A stretch of 34,148 nt of DNA from Candidatus Faecimonas gallistercoris (GTDB lineage: Bacteria > Bacillota_I > Bacilli_A > RF39 > UBA660), in contig DVGU01000015.1 of the NCBI GenBank assembly GCA_018712565.1, forward strand, positions 1 through 34,148, in the 5' to 3' direction. The number at the start of each line of letters is the position of its first letter. Position 1 is the stretch's first letter. The notes under the pieces are model-generated. The model was given only the letters and a program-made list of their open reading frames with translations, was not told where the DNA came from and ran no database searches. The translations under genes and the position numbers were made by a program. Shown here piece by piece: positions 8,603-17,716 of this stretch.

Positions 8603-10759
8603 ATGAATGAATTTATAGTTAAAGAAATAGCGAATAGTTTAAATATTACAGATAAACAAGTAGAAGTTGTTTTATCTTTACTTAGTGAAGGAAATACTGT
8701 TCCTTTTATTGCAAGATATAGAAAAGAAGCAACTGGTGCACTGGATGAGGAGACCATCCGTTCTATTAATGAAGTGTATTTATATCAGGTAAATTTATTG
8801 AAAAGGAAAGAAGATGTAATACGTTTAATTGATGAGAAGGGAATGCTTACGGATGAGTTGAAGGCATCTATTATGAGCTGTACTAAGTTAGTAGATGTTG
8901 AAGATTTGTATCGTCCTTATAAAGAAAAGAAGAAAACAAAGGCAACAGAAGCAATTGCCCTGGGTCTTGAACCATTAGCTAAGATGATGATGAGTTTTCC
9001 TACTACTGGTAGTTTAGAAGAGATGGCTTTAAAATTTGTTAAAGATAAGGTTAAGTCTATTGATGATGCGATTACTGGTGCCAAATATATTATTGCTGAA
9101 TGGGTTAGTGATAATGCTAGTTATCGTAAGTGGATACGTAGATATTATTATAAAAATGGAATTATTACTTCTAAATTGAAGAAGAAGGCAGAAGATGAAG
9201 GAAAAGTATATGAAATGTATTATGATTATTCTGAACCTGTAAAATCGATTAAACCTCATCGTATTTTGGCACTTAATCGAGGGGAGAAAGAAAAAGTTTT
9301 AACAGTTAGTATTGATGTTGATAAAGAGAATATTCTTGCCTTTTTAGAGAAAAAAATTATTAAAAATGATAAATCTTTTGTTGTTGATAGAGTAAGGGAA
9401 GCAATTGCTGATTCTTATAAAAGATTGATTGCTCCTTCTATTGAACGTGAAGTTCGTGCAGAATTATCAGAAAAAGGAGAAGAGGCAGCAATTGATAATT
9501 TTGGTAAGAACTTGGAGGCTTTACTTTTAACTCCACCTATGAAAGAACAAGTAGTACTTGCTTTTGATCCTGGATTTGTTAATGGATGTAAGTTGGCGGT
9601 TGTTGATAAGAATGGTAAGTATTTGGATTCTACTGTTATCAAACCATTTTTAAATAATAATAGTTCTGATAGAATTCGTCTGTCAAAAGAAGTAGTGGTA
9701 CAACTTATTAAACGTTATCATGTGGATATTATCGCAATAGGTAATGGTACTGCTTCTCGGGAATCTGAAAGATTCTGTGCAGATATGATAAAAGAATATA
9801 ATCTTTCTTGTAAATATGTCATTGTGTCTGAAGCAGGAGCTTCTATTTATAGTGCTTCTTCTGTTGCGGCTTTAGAGTTTCCTGATTTGGCGATTGAAAA
9901 ACGTAGTGCAGTAAGTATTGGTAGAAGACTTCAAGATCCTCTTGCGGAACTTGTTAAGATTCCTCCTGAGGGAATTGGGGTAGGACTATATCAACATGAT
10001 GTTAGTCAGAAAAAACTTTCTAGTTCTTTGGATTTTGTTGTTGAAAAGTGTGTTAATAGTGTAGGAGTTAATGTAAATACTGCTTCTGGGTCACTACTTA
10101 GTTATGTATCTGGACTAACGAAGAGGGCTTGTCAGAAATTAATTGATTATCGTGAAAAAGTGGGAAAAATTATGTCTCGTGATGAGATTCATAAAAATAA
10201 AATATTTAGCGATAAGGCTTATCAACAGGCTATAGGGTTCTTGCGAATTACGGATGGAGATAATGCTTTAGATAAGACAGCTATCCATCCTGAGAGTTAT
10301 GGTGTTGCTGAAGAGTTACTTAAAGATTTAGGATTTAGTGTTAGTGATATTGGTAGTCAAGAATTAATCGATGTCTTGAATAAAATTGATGTTAGTATTT
10401 ATAAAGATAAGTTGGGTACGGATCAATATACTTTAGAAGATGTCATATTGTCTTTAAAGAAACCTAATTTAGATCCTAGAGATGAAATGCCTCAACCTTT
10501 ACTTCGTAGTGATATTTTAGATATTAAAGATTTAACGATTGGTATGAAATTGCAAGGAACTGTTCGTAATGTTGTTGATTTTGGTGCTTTTATTGATATT
10601 GGTCTTCATAATGATGGGCTTGCTCATATCTCTAAACTTACGAATAAATATATTAAACATCCTAGTGAAGTAGTTAGTGTAGGGGATATTGTTGATTGTT
10701 ATGTTGAGGACATTAATTTAGAAAAAGGAAAGGTTAGTTTGAGTTTACTTCCTCACTAA
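8603..10759 (+). CDS. tex: Tex-family S1 RNA-binding transcription accessory protein
   Basis: VPFIARYRKEATGALDEETIR, FDPGFVNGCKLAVVD, C-terminal S1 domain. Confidence 0.95.
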   Translation: MNEFIVKEIANSLNITDKQVEVVLSLLSEGNTVPFIARYRKEATGALDEETIRSINEVYLYQVNLLKRKEDVIRLIDEKGMLTDELKASIMSCTKLVDVEDLYRPYKEKKKTKATEAIALGLEPLAKMMMSFPTTGSLEEMALKFVKDKVKSIDDAITGAKYIIAEWVSDNASYRKWIRRYYYKNGIITSKLKKKAEDEGKVYEMYYDYSEPVKSIKPHRILALNRGEKEKVLTVSIDVDKENILAFLEKKIIKNDKSFVVDRVREAIADSYKRLIAPSIEREVRAELSEKGEEAAIDNFGKNLEALLLTPPMKEQVVLAFDPGFVNGCKLAVVDKNGKYLDSTVIKPFLNNNSSDRIRLSKEVVVQLIKRYHVDIIAIGNGTASRESERFCADMIKEYNLSCKYVIVSEAGASIYSASSVAALEFPDLAIEKRSAVSIGRRLQDPLAELVKIPPEGIGVGLYQHDVSQKKLSSSLDFVVEKCVNSVGVNVNTASGSLLSYVSGLTKRACQKLIDYREKVGKIMSRDEIHKNKIFSDKAYQQAIGFLRITDGDNALDKTAIHPESYGVAEELLKDLGFSVSDIGSQELIDVLNKIDVSIYKDKLGTDQYTLEDVILSLKKPNLDPRDEMPQPLLRSDILDIKDLTIGMKLQGTVRNVVDFGAFIDIGLHNDGLAHISKLTNKYIKHPSEVVSVGDIVDCYVEDINLEKGKVSLSLLPH

Positions 10760-10835
10760 TCTTTTTTTTTCAAGAAATGTTGTTGCTTTTATTTATTGTT
10801 TGTGATAGTATAAAGAGTAATTTGGGAGGTATTAT

Positions 10836-11270
10836 ATGATTGATTTTAAAAACATTCATAGAGATGATATTCTTTTAGGTAATGTTATGAAAGTAGAAGA
10901 ACCTAATAAATTTATCACTACTTTTACTTCTTCTATTATGACTAATGATGTTTCTATTTGTGACTCTTTTGGTCATATTGAGCCTGGAAAATATTCTTTA
11001 GAGGAAGAAGATGCTATTTTACTTCGTTATGATGATGTTAGATATATTCGATTACGTAATTTTAATCCTTATATAGGACCATTATTACTTCGTACTGTTG
11101 TTAAGAAGGATTCTCCAAATAATGGTATGCTTCTTTTTGATTCTCCATTTTTTGTATCGACTGGTAATAATTTTGTTGATCATGATACTATTCATTCTTG
11201 TGATTGGTTGGAAAAAGATATTTATACTTTGAAGAAATTAAAAGATGAATTTTTTAAACAATCTAAATAA
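10836..11270 (+). CDS. Hypothetical protein
   Basis: 144-aa ORF with GGGAGG RBS. Confidence 0.65.
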   Translation: MIDFKNIHRDDILLGNVMKVEEPNKFITTFTSSIMTNDVSICDSFGHIEPGKYSLEEEDAILLRYDDVRYIRLRNFNPYIGPLLLRTVVKKDSPNNGMLLFDSPFFVSTGNNFVDHDTIHSCDWLEKDIYTLKKLKDEFFKQSK

Positions 11271-11300
11271 AAACGATTAAAGGTTAATCTTAATCGTTTT
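11270..11300. terminator. Bidirectional terminator between convergent genes
   Basis: AAAACGATTAA-N9-TTAATCGTTTT, with A and T tracts on the two flanks. Confidence 0.75.
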
Positions 11301-11903
11301 TTCGTGTTTTTCTATTATTCCTTTTTCTTCCATTCTTTTTAATTCTCGCATTAAGTTTGATCTATCTACAAATAAATATTCTGCAATGGCTTTGTAAGAG
11401 GTTGTTACTTTAAAAATATGATTTTCATTCATTCTTTGTTTTAAGAAAAAAAGTATTTTTTCTTCTACGGTACGTTTTGATAATAGTTCTATCTTTTCAT
11501 TTTGTTGTTTGTTATCTAGTATTAATAAGTCGAATAATGTTAGAACTAATTTATTATGAAAGGGACAAGTCTTATTACAATTTTTTAGTATCGTATAATA
11601 ATCAATAAATATTACTTCTGTTTCTTCATTACTTATGATATAAATTTCATCTTCTGTTTCTTGAAAAAATAAGTTAGAGAAGATATCGTTTTCTTTTAAG
11701 TCTCTCATGATTGTAGTGTTTCCATTACTGTCTGTTTTTACAATATTTGCTTTTCCATAAGTAATAAAACCTATTTTCTTTTTTATAGGAGAATAGCTTA
11801 GAATTAAGTCTTTATTGTAAAATGTTTTACGTTTTACATTGACACAGTTTGACAAATTTTTTTTAAATTGATTGATTCTTGTTTGATCTAATGTTTTAGA
11901 CAT
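11277..11903 (-). CDS. CRP/FNR-family transcriptional regulator
   Basis: N-terminal cNMP-like beta region and C-terminal wHTH (YKAIAEYLFVDRSNLMRELKRMEEKGIIE). ATG at 11903 preferred because AGAGGTG lies just upstream; the GTG at 11912 falls in that RBS. Confidence 0.82.
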   Translation of the reverse strand: MSKTLDQTRINQFKKNLSNCVNVKRKTFYNKDLILSYSPIKKKIGFITYGKANIVKTDSNGNTTIMRDLKENDIFSNLFFQETEDEIYIISNEETEVIFIDYYTILKNCNKTCPFHNKLVLTLFDLLILDNKQQNEKIELLSKRTVEEKILFFLKQRMNENHIFKVTTSYKAIAEYLFVDRSNLMRELKRMEEKGIIEKHEKTIKINL

Positions 11904-11942
11904 ATTTTTCACCTCTTTTTTTAAAATTTTAACAAATTTCTT

Positions 11943-11966
11943 TTATTGTTGCAAATGCAACAATAA
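11943..11966. promoter_or_regulatory. Palindromic operator, probably for the divergent CRP/FNR regulator
   Basis: TTATTGTTGCA-AA-TGCAACAATAA, perfect 11-bp arms, in the divergent intergenic region. Confidence 0.7.
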
Positions 11967-12017
11967 CTTTTTTTGTTTCTGGGGTAGAATGGAATTTGTA
12001 GGATAGGAGAGTAGTGT

Positions 12018-14150
12018 ATGTCTAAAGAAATTATGGTTATTAAAAAAAATGGGAATTTGGAAAAGTTTGATCCAGAGAGAGTTAAAAAAGCAGTTGTTGC
12101 TAGTGCGGAGAGAGTCATGGTTGATTTGACTGATGATGCATTAGATAAAATTGTGTCTAAAGTATTAGAGTTGCTTAATACTCAAACTAGTAATCCTACT
12201 GTGGAACAAGTTCATAGTTGTTGCGAGGCTGCATTGGAACAAATTAACCCCTTGGTTGCTAAAAGTTATCGTGAGTATCGTGATTATAAAAAAGAAATTG
12301 TGCATATTTTAGATAAGGTTTATAAGAGAGCACAAGTTATTACTTATATTGGTGATAAAGAATGTTCTAATATGGATAGTGCTTTAGTAACTACACAGAG
12401 ATGTTTAATTTATAATAGTTTGAATAAAGAGTTATATAAAAAATTCTTTTTAACTCCTTCAGAGATAGAGGCATGTAAAGATGGGTATATTTATATTCAT
12501 GATATGAGTGCTAGACGTGATACGATGAATTGTTGCTTGTTTGATATGACTAGTGTTTTAAATGATGGGTTTGAGATGAGTAATATTTGGTATACAGAGC
12601 CTAAGACATTACAGACGGCTTTTAATGTTATGGGTGATGTTATTATTAATACTACAGCTATGCAGTATGGAGGGTTTACAGTACCAGAAGTTGATACTGT
12701 TTTAGCTAAGTATGCTAAAAAAAGTTATGATATGTATTATGATGAATATTTGGATATTAAGGGTAAGGAGTATAAGCAGGAGGCAGAAGACTATGCTTGG
12801 CGTAAGACTGTTCGGGAGTGTGAACAAGGATATCAAGGTATTGAATATAAATTAAATACAGTTAGTTCTAGTCGAGGAGATTATCCTTTTGTTACTTTTA
12901 GTTTTGGGGTAGATACAGATAAGTTTGCTGTTATGATTGCGAAAACGATTCTTAATGTACATCGAGAGGGGCAAGGAAAAGAAAGGTTTAAACGTCCAAC
13001 TTTATTTCCTAAACTTGTATTTTTATATGATAAAAAATTACATGGTGAGGGTGGTATATTGCGTGATAGTTTTCTTACAGCTATTCATTGTAGTGAAAAG
13101 ACAATGTATCCAGATTATTTATCGTTGAGTGGTGAAGGCTATGTCCCAGAGATGTATAAAAAGTATGGACGTATTGTTTCTCCTATGGGATGTCGAGCAT
13201 TTTTATCGCCATGGTATGAGAAAGGTGGAATGGAACCTAAAGATTCTAAGGATAAGCCTGTGTTTGTGGGAAGATTTAATATTGGTGCAGTATCCTTACA
13301 TTTACCTATGATTTTAGCTAAGGCACGTGAGGAACAAAAGGATTTTTATGAAGTGCTTGATTATTATTTAGAGATGATTCGAAAGGTCCATATTCGTACT
13401 TATCGATACTTGGCAAAGCGTAAGGCGTCTACGAATCCGCTTGCTTATTGTCAAGGAGGATTTTACGGGGGTCATTTGCAACCGGATGATGCTATTGAGC
13501 CAGTTTTGAAGTCTGCTACTGCTTCTTTTGGCATTACTGCTTTAAATGAATTGCAAATGTTATATAATGGAAAAAGTATTGTAGAAGATGGACAGTTTGC
13601 TCTTGATGTTATGAAATATATTAATAAAAAAATTACAGAATTTAAAAATAAAGATTATATTTTATATGCAATTTATGGGACTCCAGCTGAGAATTTATGT
13701 GGACTACAAATTAAACAATTCCGTAAAAAGTATGGTGTGATTCCTGGAGTTAGCTCCCGTGAGTATGTTTCTAATAGTTTCCATTGTGGTGTTTGGGAAG
13801 ATATTACAGGTATCGAAAAGCAAGATTTAGAGGATAGATTTTGGGATTTGTTCCGTGGTGGAAGAATTCAATATGTTAGATATAATTTAAGTTATAATAC
13901 TAAGGCTATGGTAACTTATGTTGAGAGAGCTATGGACAAAGGTTTTTATGAAGGAGTAAATTTATCTTTATCTTATTGTAATAATTGTGGTCATGAGGAG
14001 TTAGATATGGATGTTTGTCCGAAATGTGGAAGTAGTGATCTTACGAAGATTGATCGTATGAACGGATATTTATCTTATTCTAGGGTGCATGGTGATACGA
14101 TGCTTTCTAATTCTAAGATGGTTGAGATATCAGAAAGGAAGTCCATGTAA
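12018..14150 (+). CDS. nrdD: Class III anaerobic ribonucleoside-triphosphate reductase, copy 1
   Basis: N-terminal ATP-cone, SPMGCRAFLSPW active-site region, CNNC/CPKC zinc site, C-terminal radical loop RMNGYL. Confidence 0.95.
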   Translation: MSKEIMVIKKNGNLEKFDPERVKKAVVASAERVMVDLTDDALDKIVSKVLELLNTQTSNPTVEQVHSCCEAALEQINPLVAKSYREYRDYKKEIVHILDKVYKRAQVITYIGDKECSNMDSALVTTQRCLIYNSLNKELYKKFFLTPSEIEACKDGYIYIHDMSARRDTMNCCLFDMTSVLNDGFEMSNIWYTEPKTLQTAFNVMGDVIINTTAMQYGGFTVPEVDTVLAKYAKKSYDMYYDEYLDIKGKEYKQEAEDYAWRKTVRECEQGYQGIEYKLNTVSSSRGDYPFVTFSFGVDTDKFAVMIAKTILNVHREGQGKERFKRPTLFPKLVFLYDKKLHGEGGILRDSFLTAIHCSEKTMYPDYLSLSGEGYVPEMYKKYGRIVSPMGCRAFLSPWYEKGGMEPKDSKDKPVFVGRFNIGAVSLHLPMILAKAREEQKDFYEVLDYYLEMIRKVHIRTYRYLAKRKASTNPLAYCQGGFYGGHLQPDDAIEPVLKSATASFGITALNELQMLYNGKSIVEDGQFALDVMKYINKKITEFKNKDYILYAIYGTPAENLCGLQIKQFRKKYGVIPGVSSREYVSNSFHCGVWEDITGIEKQDLEDRFWDLFRGGRIQYVRYNLSYNTKAMVTYVERAMDKGFYEGVNLSLSYCNNCGHEELDMDVCPKCGSSDLTKIDRMNGYLSYSRVHGDTMLSNSKMVEISERKSM

Positions 14151-14419
14151 TGTATCATTATAGTAAGATTTGTGATGATTTAAAAGAAAAAGTATTAGTG
14201 ATTGCTATTGAAGAGTTTTGTGAACTTAACCAACAGTTAACAAAGTGTTTGCGAGGGAAGATGCATAAAGAACGATTGTTGGAAGAATATGCAGACTGTT
14301 TAATTGTGATGGAATGGATTAAGGAATATTGTAATTTAAGTGATGAAGAAGTTAGTAATTGGCTTGATAAGAAAAATAGAAGAAATGCTAAGCGGATACA
14401 AGAAGGTGTATTTAGATGA
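14150..14419 (+). CDS. MazG-like nucleotide pyrophosphohydrolase
   Basis: EEFCEL...EEYADCLIVMEW pattern; ATG overlaps the nrdD stop. Confidence 0.65.
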   Translation: MYHYSKICDDLKEKVLVIAIEEFCELNQQLTKCLRGKMHKERLLEEYADCLIVMEWIKEYCNLSDEEVSNWLDKKNRRNAKRIQEGVFR

Positions 14420-14958
14420 GATATCATAATATTACTAAGGCTGATATGTTAAATGGAGAGGGTCTTCGTGTTGTTTTATGGGTATCAGGTTGTTCTCATG
14501 AGTGTCCTGGCTGTCAAAATGCCATTACCTGGGATTCTAACGATGGATTAGAATTTGATGATGCTGCGAAAAAGGAAATATTTGATGAGTTAGAAAAGGA
14601 CTGGTGTAGTGGGATAACTTTATCAGGAGGAGATCCTTTATATTGTGGAAATCGTGGTGAGATTGCTAGTTTCGTTCGTGAGATTAAAAACCGATTTCCT
14701 AATAAGACTATTTGGCTTTATACTGGATATTTATGGGATGATTTATTAAAGCAAAAAGAAAAAGATAAAGATTTGGAGTGTATTCTAAATCATATTGATG
14801 TTTTATTAGATGGTAAGTTTATTATGAAGCTTGCTTCAGAAAAAATTTATTACGTGGGTAGTAGTAATCAATGCATTATTGATGTTGTTCAGAGTTTAGA
14901 GAAGAATAAAAAGGTATTATATATAGATAATAGTAAAATATTAGAGGGAGTAGAGTAA
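14416..14958 (+). CDS. nrdG: Anaerobic RNR activating enzyme, copy 1
   Basis: Radical SAM CX3CX2C in GCSHECPGCQN, LSGGDPL; ATGA overlap with upstream gene. Confidence 0.93.
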   Translation: MRYHNITKADMLNGEGLRVVLWVSGCSHECPGCQNAITWDSNDGLEFDDAAKKEIFDELEKDWCSGITLSGGDPLYCGNRGEIASFVREIKNRFPNKTIWLYTGYLWDDLLKQKEKDKDLECILNHIDVLLDGKFIMKLASEKIYYVGSSNQCIIDVVQSLEKNKKVLYIDNSKILEGVE

Positions 14959-15383
14959 TGGAAGAAAGATTAAAAGCTGGTTTTACTTTGACCTTTGGTT
15001 TAACTAGGGATAAGGCAGTAAGAGGAGGTTATTTAAAATCTACCGATAGAGGTATTATTCCTTGTGAATTGTGTGGAGAAGAAATATTATTTGTTTCTTT
15101 TTATCCAAATATTTTAGAAGAGATAATGGATAGTAATATTTTGCAAGTATATAAGTCACCTGATGGTTATGTTTCTATGTTAGGGTGTCCTAAAACTGAA
15201 GGGGTTTACTGTGAAAATAACTATCTTGATATGATTTCTTATTCTATTAATGAAACTCTTATTGGTGGTTTAGAAAGTCTTGATAAGAAATTGTCTCTTA
15301 AAGAAGAAGTTCCTCATCAAAAAATATATAAAATTTATGGTGATGATAAATATAAAATGAAGGAGGTTTACAATGAAAAATAA
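14958..15383 (+). CDS. Hypothetical protein in nrd operon
   Basis: 141-aa ORF translationally coupled to nrdG-1; contains CELC. Confidence 0.6.
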   Translation: MEERLKAGFTLTFGLTRDKAVRGGYLKSTDRGIIPCELCGEEILFVSFYPNILEEIMDSNILQVYKSPDGYVSMLGCPKTEGVYCENNYLDMISYSINETLIGGLESLDKKLSLKEEVPHQKIYKIYGDDKYKMKEVYNEK

Positions 15384-16343
15384 TTATCCAATAAAGTATG
15401 CCGTTATGCCTATTAAAGAAAAACTTGGATGGATGATCTTAATGCGTTAGATGAAAATTATGGGGTAATTTATATAGCATCTAAATGTTATGTAGTAGGT
15501 AGGCAAGAAGAATATAGTATGTATGGTGATACTCTTTGCCAATATAATGTGGTTTTCCCTTATGAAAAAGATAAACGATATGGAGATTTTTTATCTAGAG
15601 TAGAACCTAGTGAGTGTTTAATGAATGGAAGCTGCAATAATTCTATTAATGTAGATAAAGTCTTTGATAACTTTGATGAAGCGAAAGAGGAAGCTAGTAA
15701 GAAAAATAAAGAGATATTATCCAAGATACTTTCTTTTATACCATTTGATGCTAATTTTAATCAAAATTCTTCTTTAGTTAAGGAAAACCATGAAGAATTA
15801 GTTAATTATTATCAAGAAGTAGAAAGGATGATAGAAGAAAACACTACTGATTTGGTAGTCAATAATCAAGTAAAAGAACAATCAGTTATCTTTGGACGTG
15901 GTAATAGTTATAAGAAAAAAGGACCACTATATCATATGATAAATCTTTATTCTGATGAAAATTTTATCGCTTATAATGTCTCTTTAGATGATTATAAGAA
16001 AATAGAAGAACAACTTAAAAATGGTCAAGAGGTAGATACTGATAGTATTAAGAAAAATTGTCTATTCATAAGTAGTAGTGATGATAACAAAGTTAAAATT
16101 GTTAACTATGATTCAAAAGATAAAAGAAGTTGTTTCTATATAGAGAATGGTTCTATGCATTATGATGATAAGATAGATACTTCTTTAGATACTATTAGTG
16201 ATGATGCATTAGTTATTTATACTATGGAAACTTATGATGATGTTATTGATTCTTATATAGTTAATTATGTTATGAATTGGGATATGCCAAAAAATAAAGA
16301 TACAGAAAAAGTATTTAGGAAAAGTATTAAATTAAAATATTGA
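15374..16343 (+). pseudogene. Hypothetical protein interrupted by an apparent frameshift near 15419-15428
   Basis: AAGGAGG RBS then ATG 15374 encodes MKNNYPIKYAVMPIKENLDG and stops; the next frame continues TWMDDLNALDENYGVIYIASKCYVVGR to 16343, with no good RBS for the internal ATG. Confidence 0.6.
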
Positions 16344-16359
16344 AAGAAGGAGATTAGTT

Positions 16360-16824
16360 ATGAAAACAAGAGGGTTTGAAGTAGTAAAAGGTTATGAAGA
16401 TAAGGGGATTCATTTACCAGTTAGGAAGACAAAGTATGCTGCGGCATATGATGTAGAAGCGGCTGAGGATATAGTTATTCCTAAATTTTATCCAGGTATT
16501 AAGCCAACGCTAATTCCAACAGGCTTAAAAGCGTATTGTGGTGAGGATGAATGTTATTTATTGTTAAATCGTAGTAGTGGTCCTAAAAAAGGCTTTTTAA
16601 TGGCAAATAGTGTAGGATTAGTTGATTATGATTATTATGGAAATCCTTCTAATGATGGCCATTTTTACTTTGCATATTTTAATTGCAGTGATCATGATAT
16701 TGAAGTTAAAAAGGGAGATGTTATTGGACAGGTTTTATTTCAAAAATATTTGACAGTAGATGGTGATAATGCAGAAGGAGAGAGGGTTGGAGGCTTTGGC
16801 TCTACAGATAAGAAGGATAAATAA
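16360..16824 (+). CDS. dut: dUTP diphosphatase
   Basis: RSSGPKKGF, GLVDYDYYG and C-terminal GGFGSTDK motifs. Confidence 0.88.
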   Translation: MKTRGFEVVKGYEDKGIHLPVRKTKYAAAYDVEAAEDIVIPKFYPGIKPTLIPTGLKAYCGEDECYLLLNRSSGPKKGFLMANSVGLVDYDYYGNPSNDGHFYFAYFNCSDHDIEVKKGDVIGQVLFQKYLTVDGDNAEGERVGGFGSTDKKDK

Positions 16825-16826
16825 TA

Positions 16827-17405
16827 ATGGCTAAATTTCATTTTAGATATGGAGCGATGAATGCAGGAAAGTCTACTATTCTTTTACAGACTGCTTATAA
16901 TTATGAAGAAAATGGTAAAAGAGTTGTACTTTTAAAGTCTAGCATTGATACTAAAGGTGATGAGAAAATAGTTTCTCGTATTGGTCTTGAAAGAAAGGTT
17001 GATTATTTAATTGGTGAGGATGATAGTATTATTTCTATATTAGGTGATAATATTATATCTATTGATTGTATATTAGTGGATGAAGCGCAATTTTTAAAAA
17101 GAAAACAAGTAGATGAATTATTTTATATTACTAAAAAATATAATATTCCTGTTATTGCTTTTGGAATTAGAACTGATTTTAAAACGAATGGATTTGAAGG
17201 ATCCATTAGATTATTAGAACTAGCAGATGAACTTTTAGAAATGCCAACTATTTGTAAGTGTGGAAAGAAAGCTCGTTTTAATGGAAGAAAAGTTGATGGT
17301 AAATTTATTTTAGAGGGGGATAGTATTGTTATTGATAATGATAGTGCTGTTTCATATGAATCTTTGTGTGGTGAGTGCTATATAAATAAACTCGAAAAAT
17401 TGTAA
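16827..17405 (+). CDS. tdk: Thymidine kinase
   Basis: GAMNAGKST P-loop, VDEAQFL, paired CXC/CXXC zinc residues. Confidence 0.93.
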   Translation: MAKFHFRYGAMNAGKSTILLQTAYNYEENGKRVVLLKSSIDTKGDEKIVSRIGLERKVDYLIGEDDSIISILGDNIISIDCILVDEAQFLKRKQVDELFYITKKYNIPVIAFGIRTDFKTNGFEGSIRLLELADELLEMPTICKCGKKARFNGRKVDGKFILEGDSIVIDNDSAVSYESLCGECYINKLEKL

Positions 17406-17485
17406 AAAATAAAAAAGTGATTTTTAGAAAAAACTAAAAAAACCTAAAAAATAATTTGTGTATTTGTTGAAAAATAAGGGAATTA

Positions 17486-17531
17486 GTGATTTTTTAATTT
17501 ATTTTTTTTAAAAAAATAAAAAATCATTTTT
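17486..17531 (+). terminator. Probable A/T-rich terminator after tdk
   Basis: TGATTTTTTA ... AAAAAATCA imperfect hairpin followed by TTTTT. Confidence 0.45.
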
Positions 17532-17655
17532 CGAAAAAATGTAAAATGTCTATATTTTGTCAATTGTCGTAAATCGAACAAAAAAGTTTTTTTTACTAAA
17601 TCTATATATATCAATACTTTTAAAAAATTGGGTGTTTTTTTCATAATTTTTTGTA

Positions 17656-17684
17656 TTGATTTTTACTATTTTGCATCATACAAT
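17656..17684 (+). promoter_or_regulatory. Promoter of the split nrdD-2 operon
   Basis: TTGATT-N17-TACAAT, 32 nt before the preferred ATG. Confidence 0.55.
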
Positions 17685-17716
17685 GGATTTAGAGAAAAGT
17701 TGTGGGAGGTAGAAAT

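Noticed and set aside
11943-11966. Palindrome as an intrinsic terminator only
   Set aside because: No + strand gene precedes it without an intervening terminator (11270-11300), the stem is AT-rich, and its position relative to both divergent promoters fits an operator better; not fully excluded.
17406-17701. AT-rich gap as replication origin
   Set aside because: No DnaA-box cluster (TTATCCACA-like) and no dnaA/dnaN nearby; the tract reads as a terminator plus promoter region.
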